Below, in pieces: positions 1-7,339 of a DNA stretch of 64,000 bases. Source of the DNA: Bacteroidia bacterium (GTDB lineage: Bacteria > Bacteroidota > Bacteroidia > Chitinophagales > Chitinophagaceae); the NCBI GenBank assembly GCA_030427635.1, contig JAUIBA010000003.1, forward strand, positions 124,001-188,000, given 5' to 3'. Both the position numbers and the translations under genes were made by a program. Below the pieces are notes generated by a model. The model was given only the letters and a program-made list of their open reading frames with translations. It did not search any database and was not told the origin of the DNA. The first letter of the stretch is position 1, and each line of letters opens with the position of its first letter.

Positions 1-284
1 TCATACTGAATATTGGTATTAGACAGCCTGATTACATGCCAGCAGATAACATCTTTCACCAACGATGAGAGGTACTCATCGGTAAAGGTGGCGGCGATAT
101 CTTCTGTCTGGTCGCCAAACAACTGGGTGAGATCATAACGGGATAGGTATATTTTAACCTCAGATATGCCATTAGCTATAGCTGTATTCAGTATGCTGTC
201 ATTGCTCCTGCTGATTTCATCAAGTATCTCAGGATAAATGTTTGTGTGCAGGTCCTCTATAGATATTATGGGAGTGTAGGCCAT
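1..284 (-). CDS. Phage Gp36-like (DUF1320) head-tail protein, 3' end outside window
   Basis: The first 94 codons are visible; the C-terminus lies beyond the left edge. The segment at residues 35-52 (AIANGISEVKIYLSRYDL) matches the usual DUF1320/Mu Gp36 pattern of a helix followed by YLS.RYD, and residues 68-86 continue with the typical helical 'YLSSLVKDVICWHVIRL' stretch. Mu Gp36-like proteins are small head-tail joining components. The ATG lies 2 nt after the stop of the large terminase gene, so it belongs to the same leftward operon. Family assignment rests on pattern recognition only. Confidence 0.7.
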   Translation of the reverse strand, partial: MAYTPIISIEDLHTNIYPEILDEISRSNDSILNTAIANGISEVKIYLSRYDLTQLFGDQTEDIAATFTDEYLSSLVKDVICWHVIRLSNTNIQY

Positions 285-286
285 AA

Positions 287-1897
287 TTAGTATGATTTTG
301 ATTTTGAGCGTGAACGTTTAATTGTGCGGATAGAATTGGGAGAAATTTCCCCTGCTTTCTGATCCACTATGAAAACTGCACCTTCTATACAGTCGGGGCC
401 GTCCATTTCTCTGCTTGTAGGCTTTGCCCCTTTAAACTGGGCTTCTAACCGCTGCATGTGAGGGTTGCCCTTTTCCTCTTCATTAAATATGAGATCGCCC
501 CGGGCATTAATGGGTTGCAGACAGGCTTCAATACGGAACCATTTCTCAGGTTTCTTACGTGTGTCAGGTACTACACCCAGCACATTGCCGCCCCGTTCAT
601 TACCTCTCTCCAGTATGAGTGGCCGATATACCTGGTCATAAAAAGGGTCCTGAAGGGAGTTGTTTTCTATGTATGTGTATATGATGGTGCGCTGCGCCAC
701 ATAGTCACTGCAGGAGTAAAGTGCGGTGATGAATGTGTCGCTGCCCATGACATCAAGAAAGCCGGTGTATATATAATAACGGGTGCCTTTTCGGCCAACA
801 ATAAATACAGCCTTACGGGAATTGCCCTGAGTAGACCTTGCCCCGGGCTTGTCTTTATTGCTGGGTGCGGGGTCGGCATAGATGACAACAAAAGGAAGCT
901 CATCTAAAGGGGGGCATTTGCCCCATGTTACTTCGGGGAATGTCTTTCCGGTGGAAATGGGGTTATTGAAGTATTCTTTCTGCTGTGATGCGTAAGATAT
1001 TTTGCTTAGTACCCGGTCAATGTCTGCTTCAGAATTCTTTTCCGGCCATGTGCTTTTGCCGTTTTCATCCCGAATATTGATAATGTCAACATGATCGGCA
1101 CGCTCCTGCGCACGCACAACACAGCAATCTTCTGCAATAATGTTGCCACAATAGATAACCAACAAGTGGCCTGAAATAGAACGTGTAGGCATCAGCGCCT
1201 GCTCTACCCACTCCCAGCGTTTATCTATTATGTCCTTGTTGCGGCAGTCCTCATCAGTATCCATATCGTCAATGAGGATGCAGTCTGGTCGTATGGCTTC
1301 ATTTCGGGTGCCTCGTGGAGACTGCCCAGCGCCTACGGCCCGGTAGGCTACCCCTTTTTTTGTGATAAACTCACCGGTGGTCCATGAGCCGATATTATAC
1401 TGCTCGCCATAGTCGTTAATTATGCGGGCATTCTTTTCCAGATTGGACTGGTAAGGTGCAAGTAGGCGGTCTGCATTATCCTTACTGTTGCTGACCATGA
1501 GAATGTTCCGCTTGCGGAGCTTGCCACCTCCTTTCAGGTCTGCGGCATATTTATCTTCCATCTCTGGTGTGATGCGGGGATAACCAGCCAGTGACAGGTA
1601 TAATACTTCCATCATGGTGCGGGTGCTTTTGGCCAGCTCCCGGCTCCAGCTGCGTACCTCATACCATTCAGGGTTTGAGATAATCCTGCGAGTAGCTTTT
1701 ATATGAAATGTAGCCGGTGTAGATCTGGCGTAAGCTGAAAAGTAGTATTTAAACCATGCTTCAGGGTCTGCCTCCAGCATGGCAATGCGTTTGCGCTTTT
1801 GCGCCGGTGTCTCGGATAAGTTAACCGGTGCGGCAGATGCAAGGGCATCATGCTGCGCCTTGAACTTATCGTATAAAATTTTTGTTTGCCTATCCAT
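287..1897 (-). CDS. Phage terminase large subunit (Mu Gp28-like)
   Basis: The 536-residue product fits a DNA-packaging ATPase/nuclease. A Walker A-like segment SRELAKST lies at about residues 85-92, a Walker B segment ILIDDMD at 207-213, and an RNase H-type nuclease start VVIYADPAPS around 337-346, with the acidic residue at about 342. The protein would cut and pump phage DNA into proheads together with the small subunit. The start codon overlaps the stop of the small terminase gene by one base (TAATG), showing tight coupling. The length is normal for Mu-like terminases of Bacteroidota. No frameshift or lost motif is seen. Confidence 0.9.
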   Translation of the reverse strand: MDRQTKILYDKFKAQHDALASAAPVNLSETPAQKRKRIAMLEADPEAWFKYYFSAYARSTPATFHIKATRRIISNPEWYEVRSWSRELAKSTRTMMEVLYLSLAGYPRITPEMEDKYAADLKGGGKLRKRNILMVSNSKDNADRLLAPYQSNLEKNARIINDYGEQYNIGSWTTGEFITKKGVAYRAVGAGQSPRGTRNEAIRPDCILIDDMDTDEDCRNKDIIDKRWEWVEQALMPTRSISGHLLVIYCGNIIAEDCCVVRAQERADHVDIINIRDENGKSTWPEKNSEADIDRVLSKISYASQQKEYFNNPISTGKTFPEVTWGKCPPLDELPFVVIYADPAPSNKDKPGARSTQGNSRKAVFIVGRKGTRYYIYTGFLDVMGSDTFITALYSCSDYVAQRTIIYTYIENNSLQDPFYDQVYRPLILERGNERGGNVLGVVPDTRKKPEKWFRIEACLQPINARGDLIFNEEEKGNPHMQRLEAQFKGAKPTSREMDGPDCIEGAVFIVDQKAGEISPNSIRTIKRSRSKSKSY

Positions 1898-2358
1898 TAC
1901 TTAGATTTTGCAATCTGCTCGTCAATGAACAGTTTGAACCAGTGAGAGAATTGTTTTGCAAAAACAGGGTCTTCTGAGGTCATGAAATTGATAAACAGCA
2001 TGCCGGTCTGGAGCATTTCGCCGATGTTGGTTTCCTTTTCCAACCGCTCAAGGATTTTGGCAACTTTGGACAAGCCGTCATAATCCGGATTGGTGGTGGG
2101 GTCGTCATCCTCCAGCGCTGCTTTGGCCTCTGCCGTCATTTTTGCGAAAATCTCGTAGGTAATGGCGATCTGCTCTGACTTAGTGGTTGTGATGGACTTG
2201 CGAAGAACTTCCCACTTTTCTTCTTTTACCCACTTACACATGCTCTGCTCTGATACGCCTACCTGCTCTGCGATCTCCTTTTGAGTTAAGGCAGTGCGGA
2301 TATAGAGTGTTTTTGCGAGTTCCTTTTTTTGTGCGTTGGATAGCTTCTTTCCTGCCAT
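1897..2358 (-). CDS. Phage terminase small subunit, helix-turn-helix
   Basis: The 153-residue product starts MAGKKLSNAQKKELAK and carries a helix-turn-helix at about residues 24-45 (TQKEIAEQVGVSEQSMCKWV), as expected for the DNA-recognition part of a small terminase. The rest is acidic and helical. A longer reading frame extends upstream, but that part is Pro/Gly/Arg-rich, crosses a strong hairpin and precedes a -7-like element, so the ATG at 2358 is preferred. It directly precedes and overlaps the large terminase. Small subunit is inferred from context plus the HTH; a transcriptional regulator is the alternative. Confidence 0.75.
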   Translation of the reverse strand: MAGKKLSNAQKKELAKTLYIRTALTQKEIAEQVGVSEQSMCKWVKEEKWEVLRKSITTTKSEQIAITYEIFAKMTAEAKAALEDDDPTTNPDYDGLSKVAKILERLEKETNIGEMLQTGMLFINFMTSEDPVFAKQFSHWFKLFIDEQIAKSK

Positions 2359-2378
2359 AGTATATGCTTTAAGCCCTA

Positions 2379-2397
2379 CCCCCGCCGTTGGCGGGGG
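2379..2397 (-). other. GC-rich hairpin in terminase leader
   Basis: CCCCCGCC-GTT-GGCGGGGG forms a perfect 8-bp stem with a 3-nt loop. It lies between the putative leftward -7 element and the small terminase start, so it would sit in the 5' untranslated region of the packaging operon. There is no T-run on either strand, so it is not a normal intrinsic terminator. Confidence 0.6.
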
Positions 2398-2409
2398 CCG
2401 CGTGAGAGA

Positions 2410-2417
2410 CAAAGGTC
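2410..2417 (-). promoter_or_regulatory. Putative -7 element for packaging operon
   Basis: The minus strand reads GACCTTTG, a 7/8 match to the Bacteroidota -7 consensus TAnnTTTG, about 50 nt upstream of the small terminase ATG. No convincing -33 box was seen. Confidence 0.35.
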
Positions 2418-2469
2418 GGGCGGCGGCGGGGCTATAGCCGGAGTAAAAAAGTATGATGCCGCGCACTTT

Positions 2470-2484
2470 GCGGCATGGTGCCGC
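2470..2484. other. Hairpin in divergent head-gene promoter region
   Basis: GCGGCA-TGG-TGCCGC forms a 6-bp stem. It is flanked by partly complementary ACTTTG and CAAAGT arms about 40 bp apart. It lies between the two divergent phage operons and could be an operator or leader structure; no function can be read from the sequence. Confidence 0.4.
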
Positions 2485-2536
2485 CCGGTGCGTGGTATGG
2501 TGCCAAAGTCAAGCCTGATAAGACATTCGCGCGATG

Positions 2537-2544
2537 CAACTTTG
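2537..2544 (+). promoter_or_regulatory. Putative -7 element for protease/capsid operon
   Basis: CAACTTTG matches TAnnTTTG at 7 of 8 positions and lies 31 nt before the chosen ATG at 2576. It argues against the in-frame upstream ATG at 2534, which would lie upstream of the inferred transcription start. Confidence 0.35.
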
Positions 2545-2575
2545 TATTCAACAACGGGAAATCACTAAAAATTTC

Positions 2576-3571
2576 ATGCCATCGAAGAAGATAAATAAGG
2601 ACTTTGTACTGAGCGACAGCAGTGTGAATGTGTACGGCTTTCGGCTGCTGACTGAGGGGTGTATGCTGGATGAGGTTATGAAAAACCCCATCGGCTACTA
2701 TGGGCATGATAAAGAGGATGGTGTGCTGCTGAAATGGGAAGACATAAGGCTGGATGGCGACAGGATACTGGGAAAGCCAGTAATAAACATGGAGCATCCG
2801 CGTGCAGAAAGGACGGTGCAGGAAATAGAAGAAGGTTTCCTGAATGCAGCGAGTGTAGGCAACATTCATCTGGAGGAGTATCATCTGGAGGATAACCCGA
2901 ATGATAGCGAAAACCCGATACTGGTAGGCACGAAATGGTACTATAAAGAGTGCAGCCTGGTAGACAGCCCCGGGAACCGTAATGCCTTTAAGCTCTATGA
3001 TGCCAATGAGCAGCCAATTAACCTGAGTGATCTGACAACAAATTTTATCAATAAATCAAAATCTCCTGACATGAGGGAACTACAACTGAAAATCACACCG
3101 GCATTGGTGAGCATGCTGGGACTGAGCGACAATGCCGATGGTACAGAACTGGCACAAAAGATAAGCGATCTGAATGATCGCGCTAAGGCCGGTGATAAGG
3201 CCGTGAATGAAAACAAAAAGCTCACAACAGAGCTAAAAGACCTGAAGGAAGCACAAACTGCAAAAGCAGTATCTGATCTGCTGGATAAAGGCATGACAGA
3301 TAAAAAGCTGACCGTGGCTATGAAAAACAAGCTGGCCACAGACTATGCAACAAACCCCGAAGGACTGAAAGACCTGATGGACACACTTCCGGTCCACAAG
3401 AGCATCATGGATGATATGAACAGCGGCAGTAAAACGGAGCTGGGCGATATGGCCAATAAGTCATGGGATGAGCTGGATAAGGAAGATCGCCTTCAGGACC
3501 TGAAAGATGCTGATATGGATGCATTCAAAAAGAAGTTCAAAGAGAAATTCGGTAAGGAGTACAGAGCATAA
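2576..3571 (+). CDS. Phage prohead protease with C-terminal scaffold domain
   Basis: The 331-residue product has a protease half (residues 1-150) with GHD at about 43-45 and ECSLVDSPGN at 125-134, the recognisable E.SLVD.P.N signature of HK97/Mu-type prohead proteases. From about residue 166 the protein is highly charged and helical (K/E/D-rich), as in scaffolds. An in-frame ATG at 3071 (MRELQLK) could start a separate scaffold product, as with Mu I and Z; that is inference. The capsid gene follows 61 nt later. Serine catalysis is expected for the family, but the exact triad cannot be fixed here. Confidence 0.8.
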   Translation: MPSKKINKDFVLSDSSVNVYGFRLLTEGCMLDEVMKNPIGYYGHDKEDGVLLKWEDIRLDGDRILGKPVINMEHPRAERTVQEIEEGFLNAASVGNIHLEEYHLEDNPNDSENPILVGTKWYYKECSLVDSPGNRNAFKLYDANEQPINLSDLTTNFINKSKSPDMRELQLKITPALVSMLGLSDNADGTELAQKISDLNDRAKAGDKAVNENKKLTTELKDLKEAQTAKAVSDLLDKGMTDKKLTVAMKNKLATDYATNPEGLKDLMDTLPVHKSIMDDMNSGSKTELGDMANKSWDELDKEDRLQDLKDADMDAFKKKFKEKFGKEYRA

Positions 3572-3632
3572 CCTGCACTGAGCGCATCAATATAAAAACA
3601 ACTTAAAAACGACTTTAAAGGCCAAGTAATAT

Positions 3633-4742
3633 ATGAAATACAAACTCTCGATTATCGGACTTATGGCAGCTTTTGTAATGGCTGCATTTATAGGCGGTGT
3701 GACCGCTGAAATAGCTGGCAATGCCGGTGCAGGAATTACTGCATTTCTCATTGCGTTTGGTGTGCCTGTATTAAAACCATTTTTCCCAGCGAAGTGGTAT
3801 GGTAAAGATGCCGGTGTGGCATTAATGGCGATACAGGTGGAGGTGTGGCAGAATCACATAGAAGGTAACCTTTTTAAAGACAATACGTTTCTACTGGCCT
3901 CTACTGATGCCAGCATGTATGTGGAACAGGGTAAAATAGTACATATACCGCAGGCAGGAGTTGTAGCAAATGTGGAAAAAAGCAGGAGCTCACTACCGGC
4001 ATCGGTATCGCAAAGGACAGATACTGATGTGACCTATGAACTGTCACCTTTTACAACTGACCCCATTCTGCTGCCCAATGCAGAGAAATATGAATTGAGC
4101 TATGCCAAGCGGGAAAGTGTACTGGCAGAGCACGAGACAGCACTTAATGAGCGTGTGGCTGAGGACTTCCTGAGAATATGGGCACCCACAGCAGTGGGTA
4201 GTATCCTGAGAACAACAGGAGAGGGAACGGAAGCACATGTGGATGGCACAACGGGTATGCGTAAGAAGTTTGTACCTGCCGATCTGAAACGTGCAGGGAC
4301 GGCAATGGATAAGCAGAATGTAGCCAAAACAGGCAGGTACTGCATTATGAGTGCAGATATGTACAGCCAGTTTACGGATGCGCTGGAGGCTACTGAATAT
4401 CGCGACTTTTCCAAGACGTTTGATCCTGTAACTGGTGTGATGGGTATGATGTACGGCTTCAAGGTATATGTAAGAAGCTCTGTAGTGGTATATAATGAAG
4501 ATGCAAGTGCAATTAATGCATATGGCGCTGCAGCTTCTGCAACAGATAATGATGCTGTGCTGTGCTGGCAGGTAAGCGCAGTAGAGCGTGCTGTAGGCTC
4601 CGTGACATTCTTTGACAAGACCAATGACCCTACCTACTATGGCGATGTGTACTCATTTGAGGTGCGTGCCGGTGGCCGTAAGCGCAGGGCAGATGGCAAG
4701 GGTGTAATTGCCATTGTTCAGGAGGCTGCATCTGGTGTGTAG
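3633..4742 (+). CDS. Phage major capsid protein with hydrophobic N-terminal extension
   Basis: The 369-residue product sits directly after the protease/scaffold gene, where the coat protein is expected, and its body (from about residue 65, MAIQVEVWQNHIEG) looks like a Bacteroidota phage coat protein. Unusually, residues 5-25 and 34-50 are strongly hydrophobic and look like two membrane helices. An in-frame ATG at 3825 could start the coat protein proper, so the extension may be a separate product, a translational fusion, or removed by the protease. No clear ribosome-binding site decides between the starts. The capsid assignment is by position and general character. Confidence 0.75.
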   Translation: MKYKLSIIGLMAAFVMAAFIGGVTAEIAGNAGAGITAFLIAFGVPVLKPFFPAKWYGKDAGVALMAIQVEVWQNHIEGNLFKDNTFLLASTDASMYVEQGKIVHIPQAGVVANVEKSRSSLPASVSQRTDTDVTYELSPFTTDPILLPNAEKYELSYAKRESVLAEHETALNERVAEDFLRIWAPTAVGSILRTTGEGTEAHVDGTTGMRKKFVPADLKRAGTAMDKQNVAKTGRYCIMSADMYSQFTDALEATEYRDFSKTFDPVTGVMGMMYGFKVYVRSSVVVYNEDASAINAYGAAASATDNDAVLCWQVSAVERAVGSVTFFDKTNDPTYYGDVYSFEVRAGGRKRRADGKGVIAIVQEAASGV

Positions 4743-4797
4743 TAGCGTAAAGCCAAAAGGGTAATACAATTCATCACAAACCAACAATAAACAAAGC

Positions 4798-5313
4798 ATG
4801 AAAAAGTTTCTTCTGGTAGCAGTTGCCTTAATCTGCACAATAGTAATACCTGCAAAAGCACAGCAGGCAGTTTGCAAGGGACAGAGTCCGAAGTTTACCG
4901 CGAAGGGTGATTTTAACAATGAGCTCACCAACTCAACAACTACGTACAATTATAAGAGCTCACAGCTGCCTCTGTATACAACACAGGACTCAGTAGAAGG
5001 CGCAGGAGGTGTAGACACCTTTCGCTTTCAACTGATAGGCGAGGTAAACAGCCTGACCTTCCAGTGGAACTTAACAAAAGTTGGGGGGCGTGTGGACTCT
5101 TTTACAGTAACGTACTGGGCCAGCATAGATGGTGTAAACTACTTTACCCTATCCTCAACGACAGCTGCAAATACAACCGGAACGGCTGCATATAGCTACC
5201 TGGTAAACAGTGGCAGCGGTAATGTATATGCATACTATATGCTGACGGCATCCTGTACAAATGCTGCTACTGGCAGTGCCGGGGTCTGGCAGGGGTATGC
5301 GCTGGTAAGATAA
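4798..5313 (+). CDS. Secreted phage-encoded protein of unknown function
   Basis: The 171-residue product starts with a clear signal peptide (MKKFLLVAVALICTIVIPAKA, then QQ). The mature part is rich in Thr/Ser/Tyr/Asn and predicted to be beta-rich (VDTFRFQLIGEVNSLTFQW, YFTLSSTTAAN). It begins 55 nt after the capsid stop and is followed by two strong hairpins. A signal peptide is odd for a virion protein, so a role at the lysogen surface (for example superinfection exclusion or phage conversion) is possible, but nothing in the sequence proves it. I do not recognise a family. Confidence 0.75.
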   Translation: MKKFLLVAVALICTIVIPAKAQQAVCKGQSPKFTAKGDFNNELTNSTTTYNYKSSQLPLYTTQDSVEGAGGVDTFRFQLIGEVNSLTFQWNLTKVGGRVDSFTVTYWASIDGVNYFTLSSTTAANTTGTAAYSYLVNSGSGNVYAYYMLTASCTNAATGSAGVWQGYALVR

Positions 5314-5324
5314 TGTGCTGCAAT

Positions 5325-5349
5325 CCCCCGGCGCTCATGGTGCCGGGGG
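5325..5349 (+). terminator. Hairpin after the secreted-protein gene
   Basis: CCCCCGGC and GCCGGGGG form an 8-bp stem with a 9-nt loop, starting 11 nt after the stop codon. It lacks a T-run but lies just ahead of a full intrinsic terminator. Confidence 0.6.
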
Positions 5350-5376
5350 AGCAGACAAGCCGTGAGTACGGATAAT

Positions 5377-5401
5377 GGCCCGGGTGGCCGGGCCTTTTTT
5401 T
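5377..5401 (+). terminator. Intrinsic terminator after head genes
   Basis: GGCCCGG-GTGG-CCGGGCC is a perfect 7-bp stem followed by seven T residues. It separates the capsid-side genes from the lysis cassette; the next gene begins 17 nt later. Confidence 0.85.
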
Positions 5402-5418
5402 ACACTCTATATAAGTAC

Positions 5419-5664
5419 ATGCAACATCACCACTACATATGGCCTGACCTGAATGGCCTTTTTCTGATAGCCGGTAGCTGGGGGCCACTGTTGGCCATAT
5501 CGCTGAATGCGGCAACGATAGCACTGGTAATGAGTATAGCGGTATCAATACTGGCAGTGATAGACTACTGTATGAAGATCCACTGGAAATTCAAGCAGAT
5601 AAGGAAGGACAGGCGCGAAAAACGAGAGAAAAATGAGGACACTACGGGAGCTGATAGGGGGTAA
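5419..5664 (+). CDS. Small phage membrane protein, holin candidate
   Basis: The 81-residue product starts MQHHHYIWPDLNG. A long hydrophobic stretch (LFLIAGSWGPLLAISLNAAT, then IALVMSIAVSILAVI) can form two membrane helices. It ends in a strongly charged tail rich in K/R/E (RKDRREKREKNED). An upstream ATG at 5362 lies within the terminator stem region and is not used here. Position two genes before a spanin-like lipoprotein and three before a CHAP endolysin suggests a holin or related lysis function; this is inference from size, topology and context. Confidence 0.65.
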   Translation: MQHHHYIWPDLNGLFLIAGSWGPLLAISLNAATIALVMSIAVSILAVIDYCMKIHWKFKQIRKDRREKREKNEDTTGADRG

Positions 5665-5872
5665 AGATATATGGTGGGGCATAGCCCTGCTGATGCTGCT
5701 GGGTAATGTGATAGGGCTGGCATGGTACAGCCTTATAACGGGAAAAGACCTGAAGCTGATAGAGGCGGTAGTGTTACAGATGATCACATTTATAGCCCTG
5801 CTACTAAACTTCCGCTACGGGAGCAGCAAGGGGAGCAAAGACAAAGACAAACCAACCAATACAGGCCAATGA
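5633..5872 (+). CDS. Small phage membrane protein, holin-like
   Basis: The 79-residue product has two hydrophobic helices (about residues 14-34, WWGIALLMLLGNVIGLAWYS, and 45-62) and a Lys/Ser-rich polar C-terminus. It overlaps the preceding gene by 32 nt and the next gene by an ATGA, so translation is coupled. Size, two membrane segments and a charged tail fit class II holins. The exact lysis partner among the adjacent membrane proteins cannot be decided from sequence alone. Confidence 0.65.
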   Translation: MRTLRELIGGKDIWWGIALLMLLGNVIGLAWYSLITGKDLKLIEAVVLQMITFIALLLNFRYGSSKGSKDKDKPTNTGQ

Positions 5873-6501
5873 AATATTTTCTATTCATATCAAAATTTTT
5901 GATTGCACTGCTTACTACGCTGATCATCGTGCTGATCATAGTGTTTATGACGGGATGTGGCGCGGTTAAAAAGGCGCAGAAAAAGCAGGAGGTGCAAACT
6001 GCTGTGCGCCGTATAGACTCCTTAGAGGCAGCTGCCAAAGCGCTGCACCGCCGGGAGGATAGCCTGCTGGAGTGGGTAACGCATACAAACACAGAGGTGC
6101 AGGAGGCTGTGCCTGGTGATGTAGTGACACTGGAGCTGGATGATACGGATCTGACCAAGCCGGGTGTGCTGCATGAATCTGCCAGTGGCCGTACCTCTGT
6201 GACCGCACGGGTCACGGAGAAAGGTAAGGTAAAGATCACCTGTAAGGCTGACAGCCTGCTGCGCCTAGTGCGCAGGTACCAGACTGACAGTGGCAGAATG
6301 GCTAAAGGGTACCAGCTGTATGACTCGCTTGCAAAATCTATCAGCTACCACCATGTGGCAGATACCAGCCGCAAAACTGTGGATGCCAGCCGGAAAGCAG
6401 GATGTAGCTCTATAAAGCTATTAGTGGTGTCATTAGTAGCAGGTGTAGCTATTGGTATGTGGCTGCGCAGCTATCTGAAAAACAGGGGGCTATGGAGATA
6501 G
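5869..6501 (+). CDS. Membrane lipoprotein with C-terminal anchor, unimolecular spanin candidate
   Basis: The 210-residue product has an N-terminal hydrophobic segment ending in a lipobox-like MTGC with Cys at residue 30, a periplasmic helical/beta middle (about 35-180), and a second membrane helix near residues 181-200 (LLVVSLVAGVAIGMWL). Outer-membrane lipid anchor plus inner-membrane anchor in one chain is the topology of u-spanins such as T1 gp11, which fuse inner and outer membranes during lysis. The ATG overlaps the previous stop (ATGA). Family membership is by topology and lysis-cassette context, not by a known signature. Confidence 0.6.
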   Translation: MKYFLFISKFLIALLTTLIIVLIIVFMTGCGAVKKAQKKQEVQTAVRRIDSLEAAAKALHRREDSLLEWVTHTNTEVQEAVPGDVVTLELDDTDLTKPGVLHESASGRTSVTARVTEKGKVKITCKADSLLRLVRRYQTDSGRMAKGYQLYDSLAKSISYHHVADTSRKTVDASRKAGCSSIKLLVVSLVAGVAIGMWLRSYLKNRGLWR

Positions 6502-6767
6502 TGGGTTATGTTATAGTGGGGCTGGTAATGTTCTCAGCCGGATGGATGGCGTGCAGCCATACATCCAAGCTACAGCAGCTGGCTGATGAGGATTACCAAC
6601 AATGTGTGCGCAGCATCATCTCTCAATGCAGCACGGCGCAGGCGCTGACCTACATAGATGATCTGAACCGGTACATGAATGATATGACGGTGACGCTGGT
6701 ATCGCTACCAACCGAACTGGAAATGATAATACGGCAGGTAACAGGAGACTGGGACTTGTATGAATAA
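6492..6767 (+). CDS. Small phage protein with one N-terminal membrane helix
   Basis: The 91-residue product starts MEIVGYVIVGLVMFSAGWMAC, one membrane helix, then a polar helical region with several Cys (CVRSIISQC). It overlaps the spanin-like gene by 10 nt and the endolysin gene by 8 nt. Such one-helix proteins between spanin and endolysin genes may be antiholins or Rz1-like accessories, but no signature supports a choice. Confidence 0.6.
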   Translation: MEIVGYVIVGLVMFSAGWMACSHTSKLQQLADEDYQQCVRSIISQCSTAQALTYIDDLNRYMNDMTVTLVSLPTELEMIIRQVTGDWDLYE

Positions 6768-7305
6768 CAAACAGATGGAAAAGACGAAGCTATACAGGGA
6801 ACCCTCGCCAATGGCCATCATATCGCTGGACATGGCAAAGAGCCAGCTGGGGCAGGAAGAACATCCTAAGCGGAACAACCGTGGCCCGATGGTAGATAAA
6901 TATCTGGCGGCTGTTGGGCTCAATCCGGGGTATCCGTGGTGTCAGGCATTTGTGAACTGGTGTTATGAGCAGGCTGCAAAGCAGCTCATGGAGCCGGAGC
7001 CGGTAATCAATACCGGTGGCGTGCATGACTGCTGGAACCGAACCAGCATGAACAGGAAGCTGATGCGCAGCGAGATACTGGCGCGGCCACAACTGATACT
7101 GCCGGGTGATCAGTTCATCATGCTGATGAGCAAAGGGACAGGCCACACAGGTATAGTGGAGTATGCAGAGCGGGTAAGCAGTACATGGTGGCTGCATACT
7201 ATAGACGGCAATACCGACGAGCACGGTGGCCGTGAGGGCTATGAAGTGGCCCGGAAAAAGAGAAAACTGGTGACGGCTACTATAGCCGGTATCATCAGGT
7301 ATTGA
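6760..7305 (+). CDS. CHAP-domain endolysin
   Basis: The 181-residue product has the CHAP cysteine peptidase/amidase pattern: PWCQAFVNWC with catalytic Cys at about residue 61, GHTGIVEY with catalytic His at about 129, and TIDGNT further on. It would cleave peptidoglycan crosslinks or amide bonds during lysis. No signal peptide is present, so a holin is needed for release, which agrees with the small membrane proteins encoded just upstream. The first ATG overlaps the preceding gene; a second ATG at residue 6 is also possible. Confidence 0.85.
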   Translation: MNNKQMEKTKLYREPSPMAIISLDMAKSQLGQEEHPKRNNRGPMVDKYLAAVGLNPGYPWCQAFVNWCYEQAAKQLMEPEPVINTGGVHDCWNRTSMNRKLMRSEILARPQLILPGDQFIMLMSKGTGHTGIVEYAERVSSTWWLHTIDGNTDEHGGREGYEVARKKRKLVTATIAGIIRY

Positions 7306-7339
7306 TACAAATAATACGTAAACAATAAAACTCAATGTT

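Noticed and set aside
458-907. Rightward open frame opposite the large terminase gene
   Set aside because: Shadow of a clear terminase gene; no promoter or protein pattern.
2379-2397. Intrinsic terminator between divergent phage operons
   Set aside because: There is no T-run on either strand.
2534-2575. Upstream ATG for the protease gene
   Set aside because: A -7-like element lies between it and the next ATG, and the extra residues have no conserved character.
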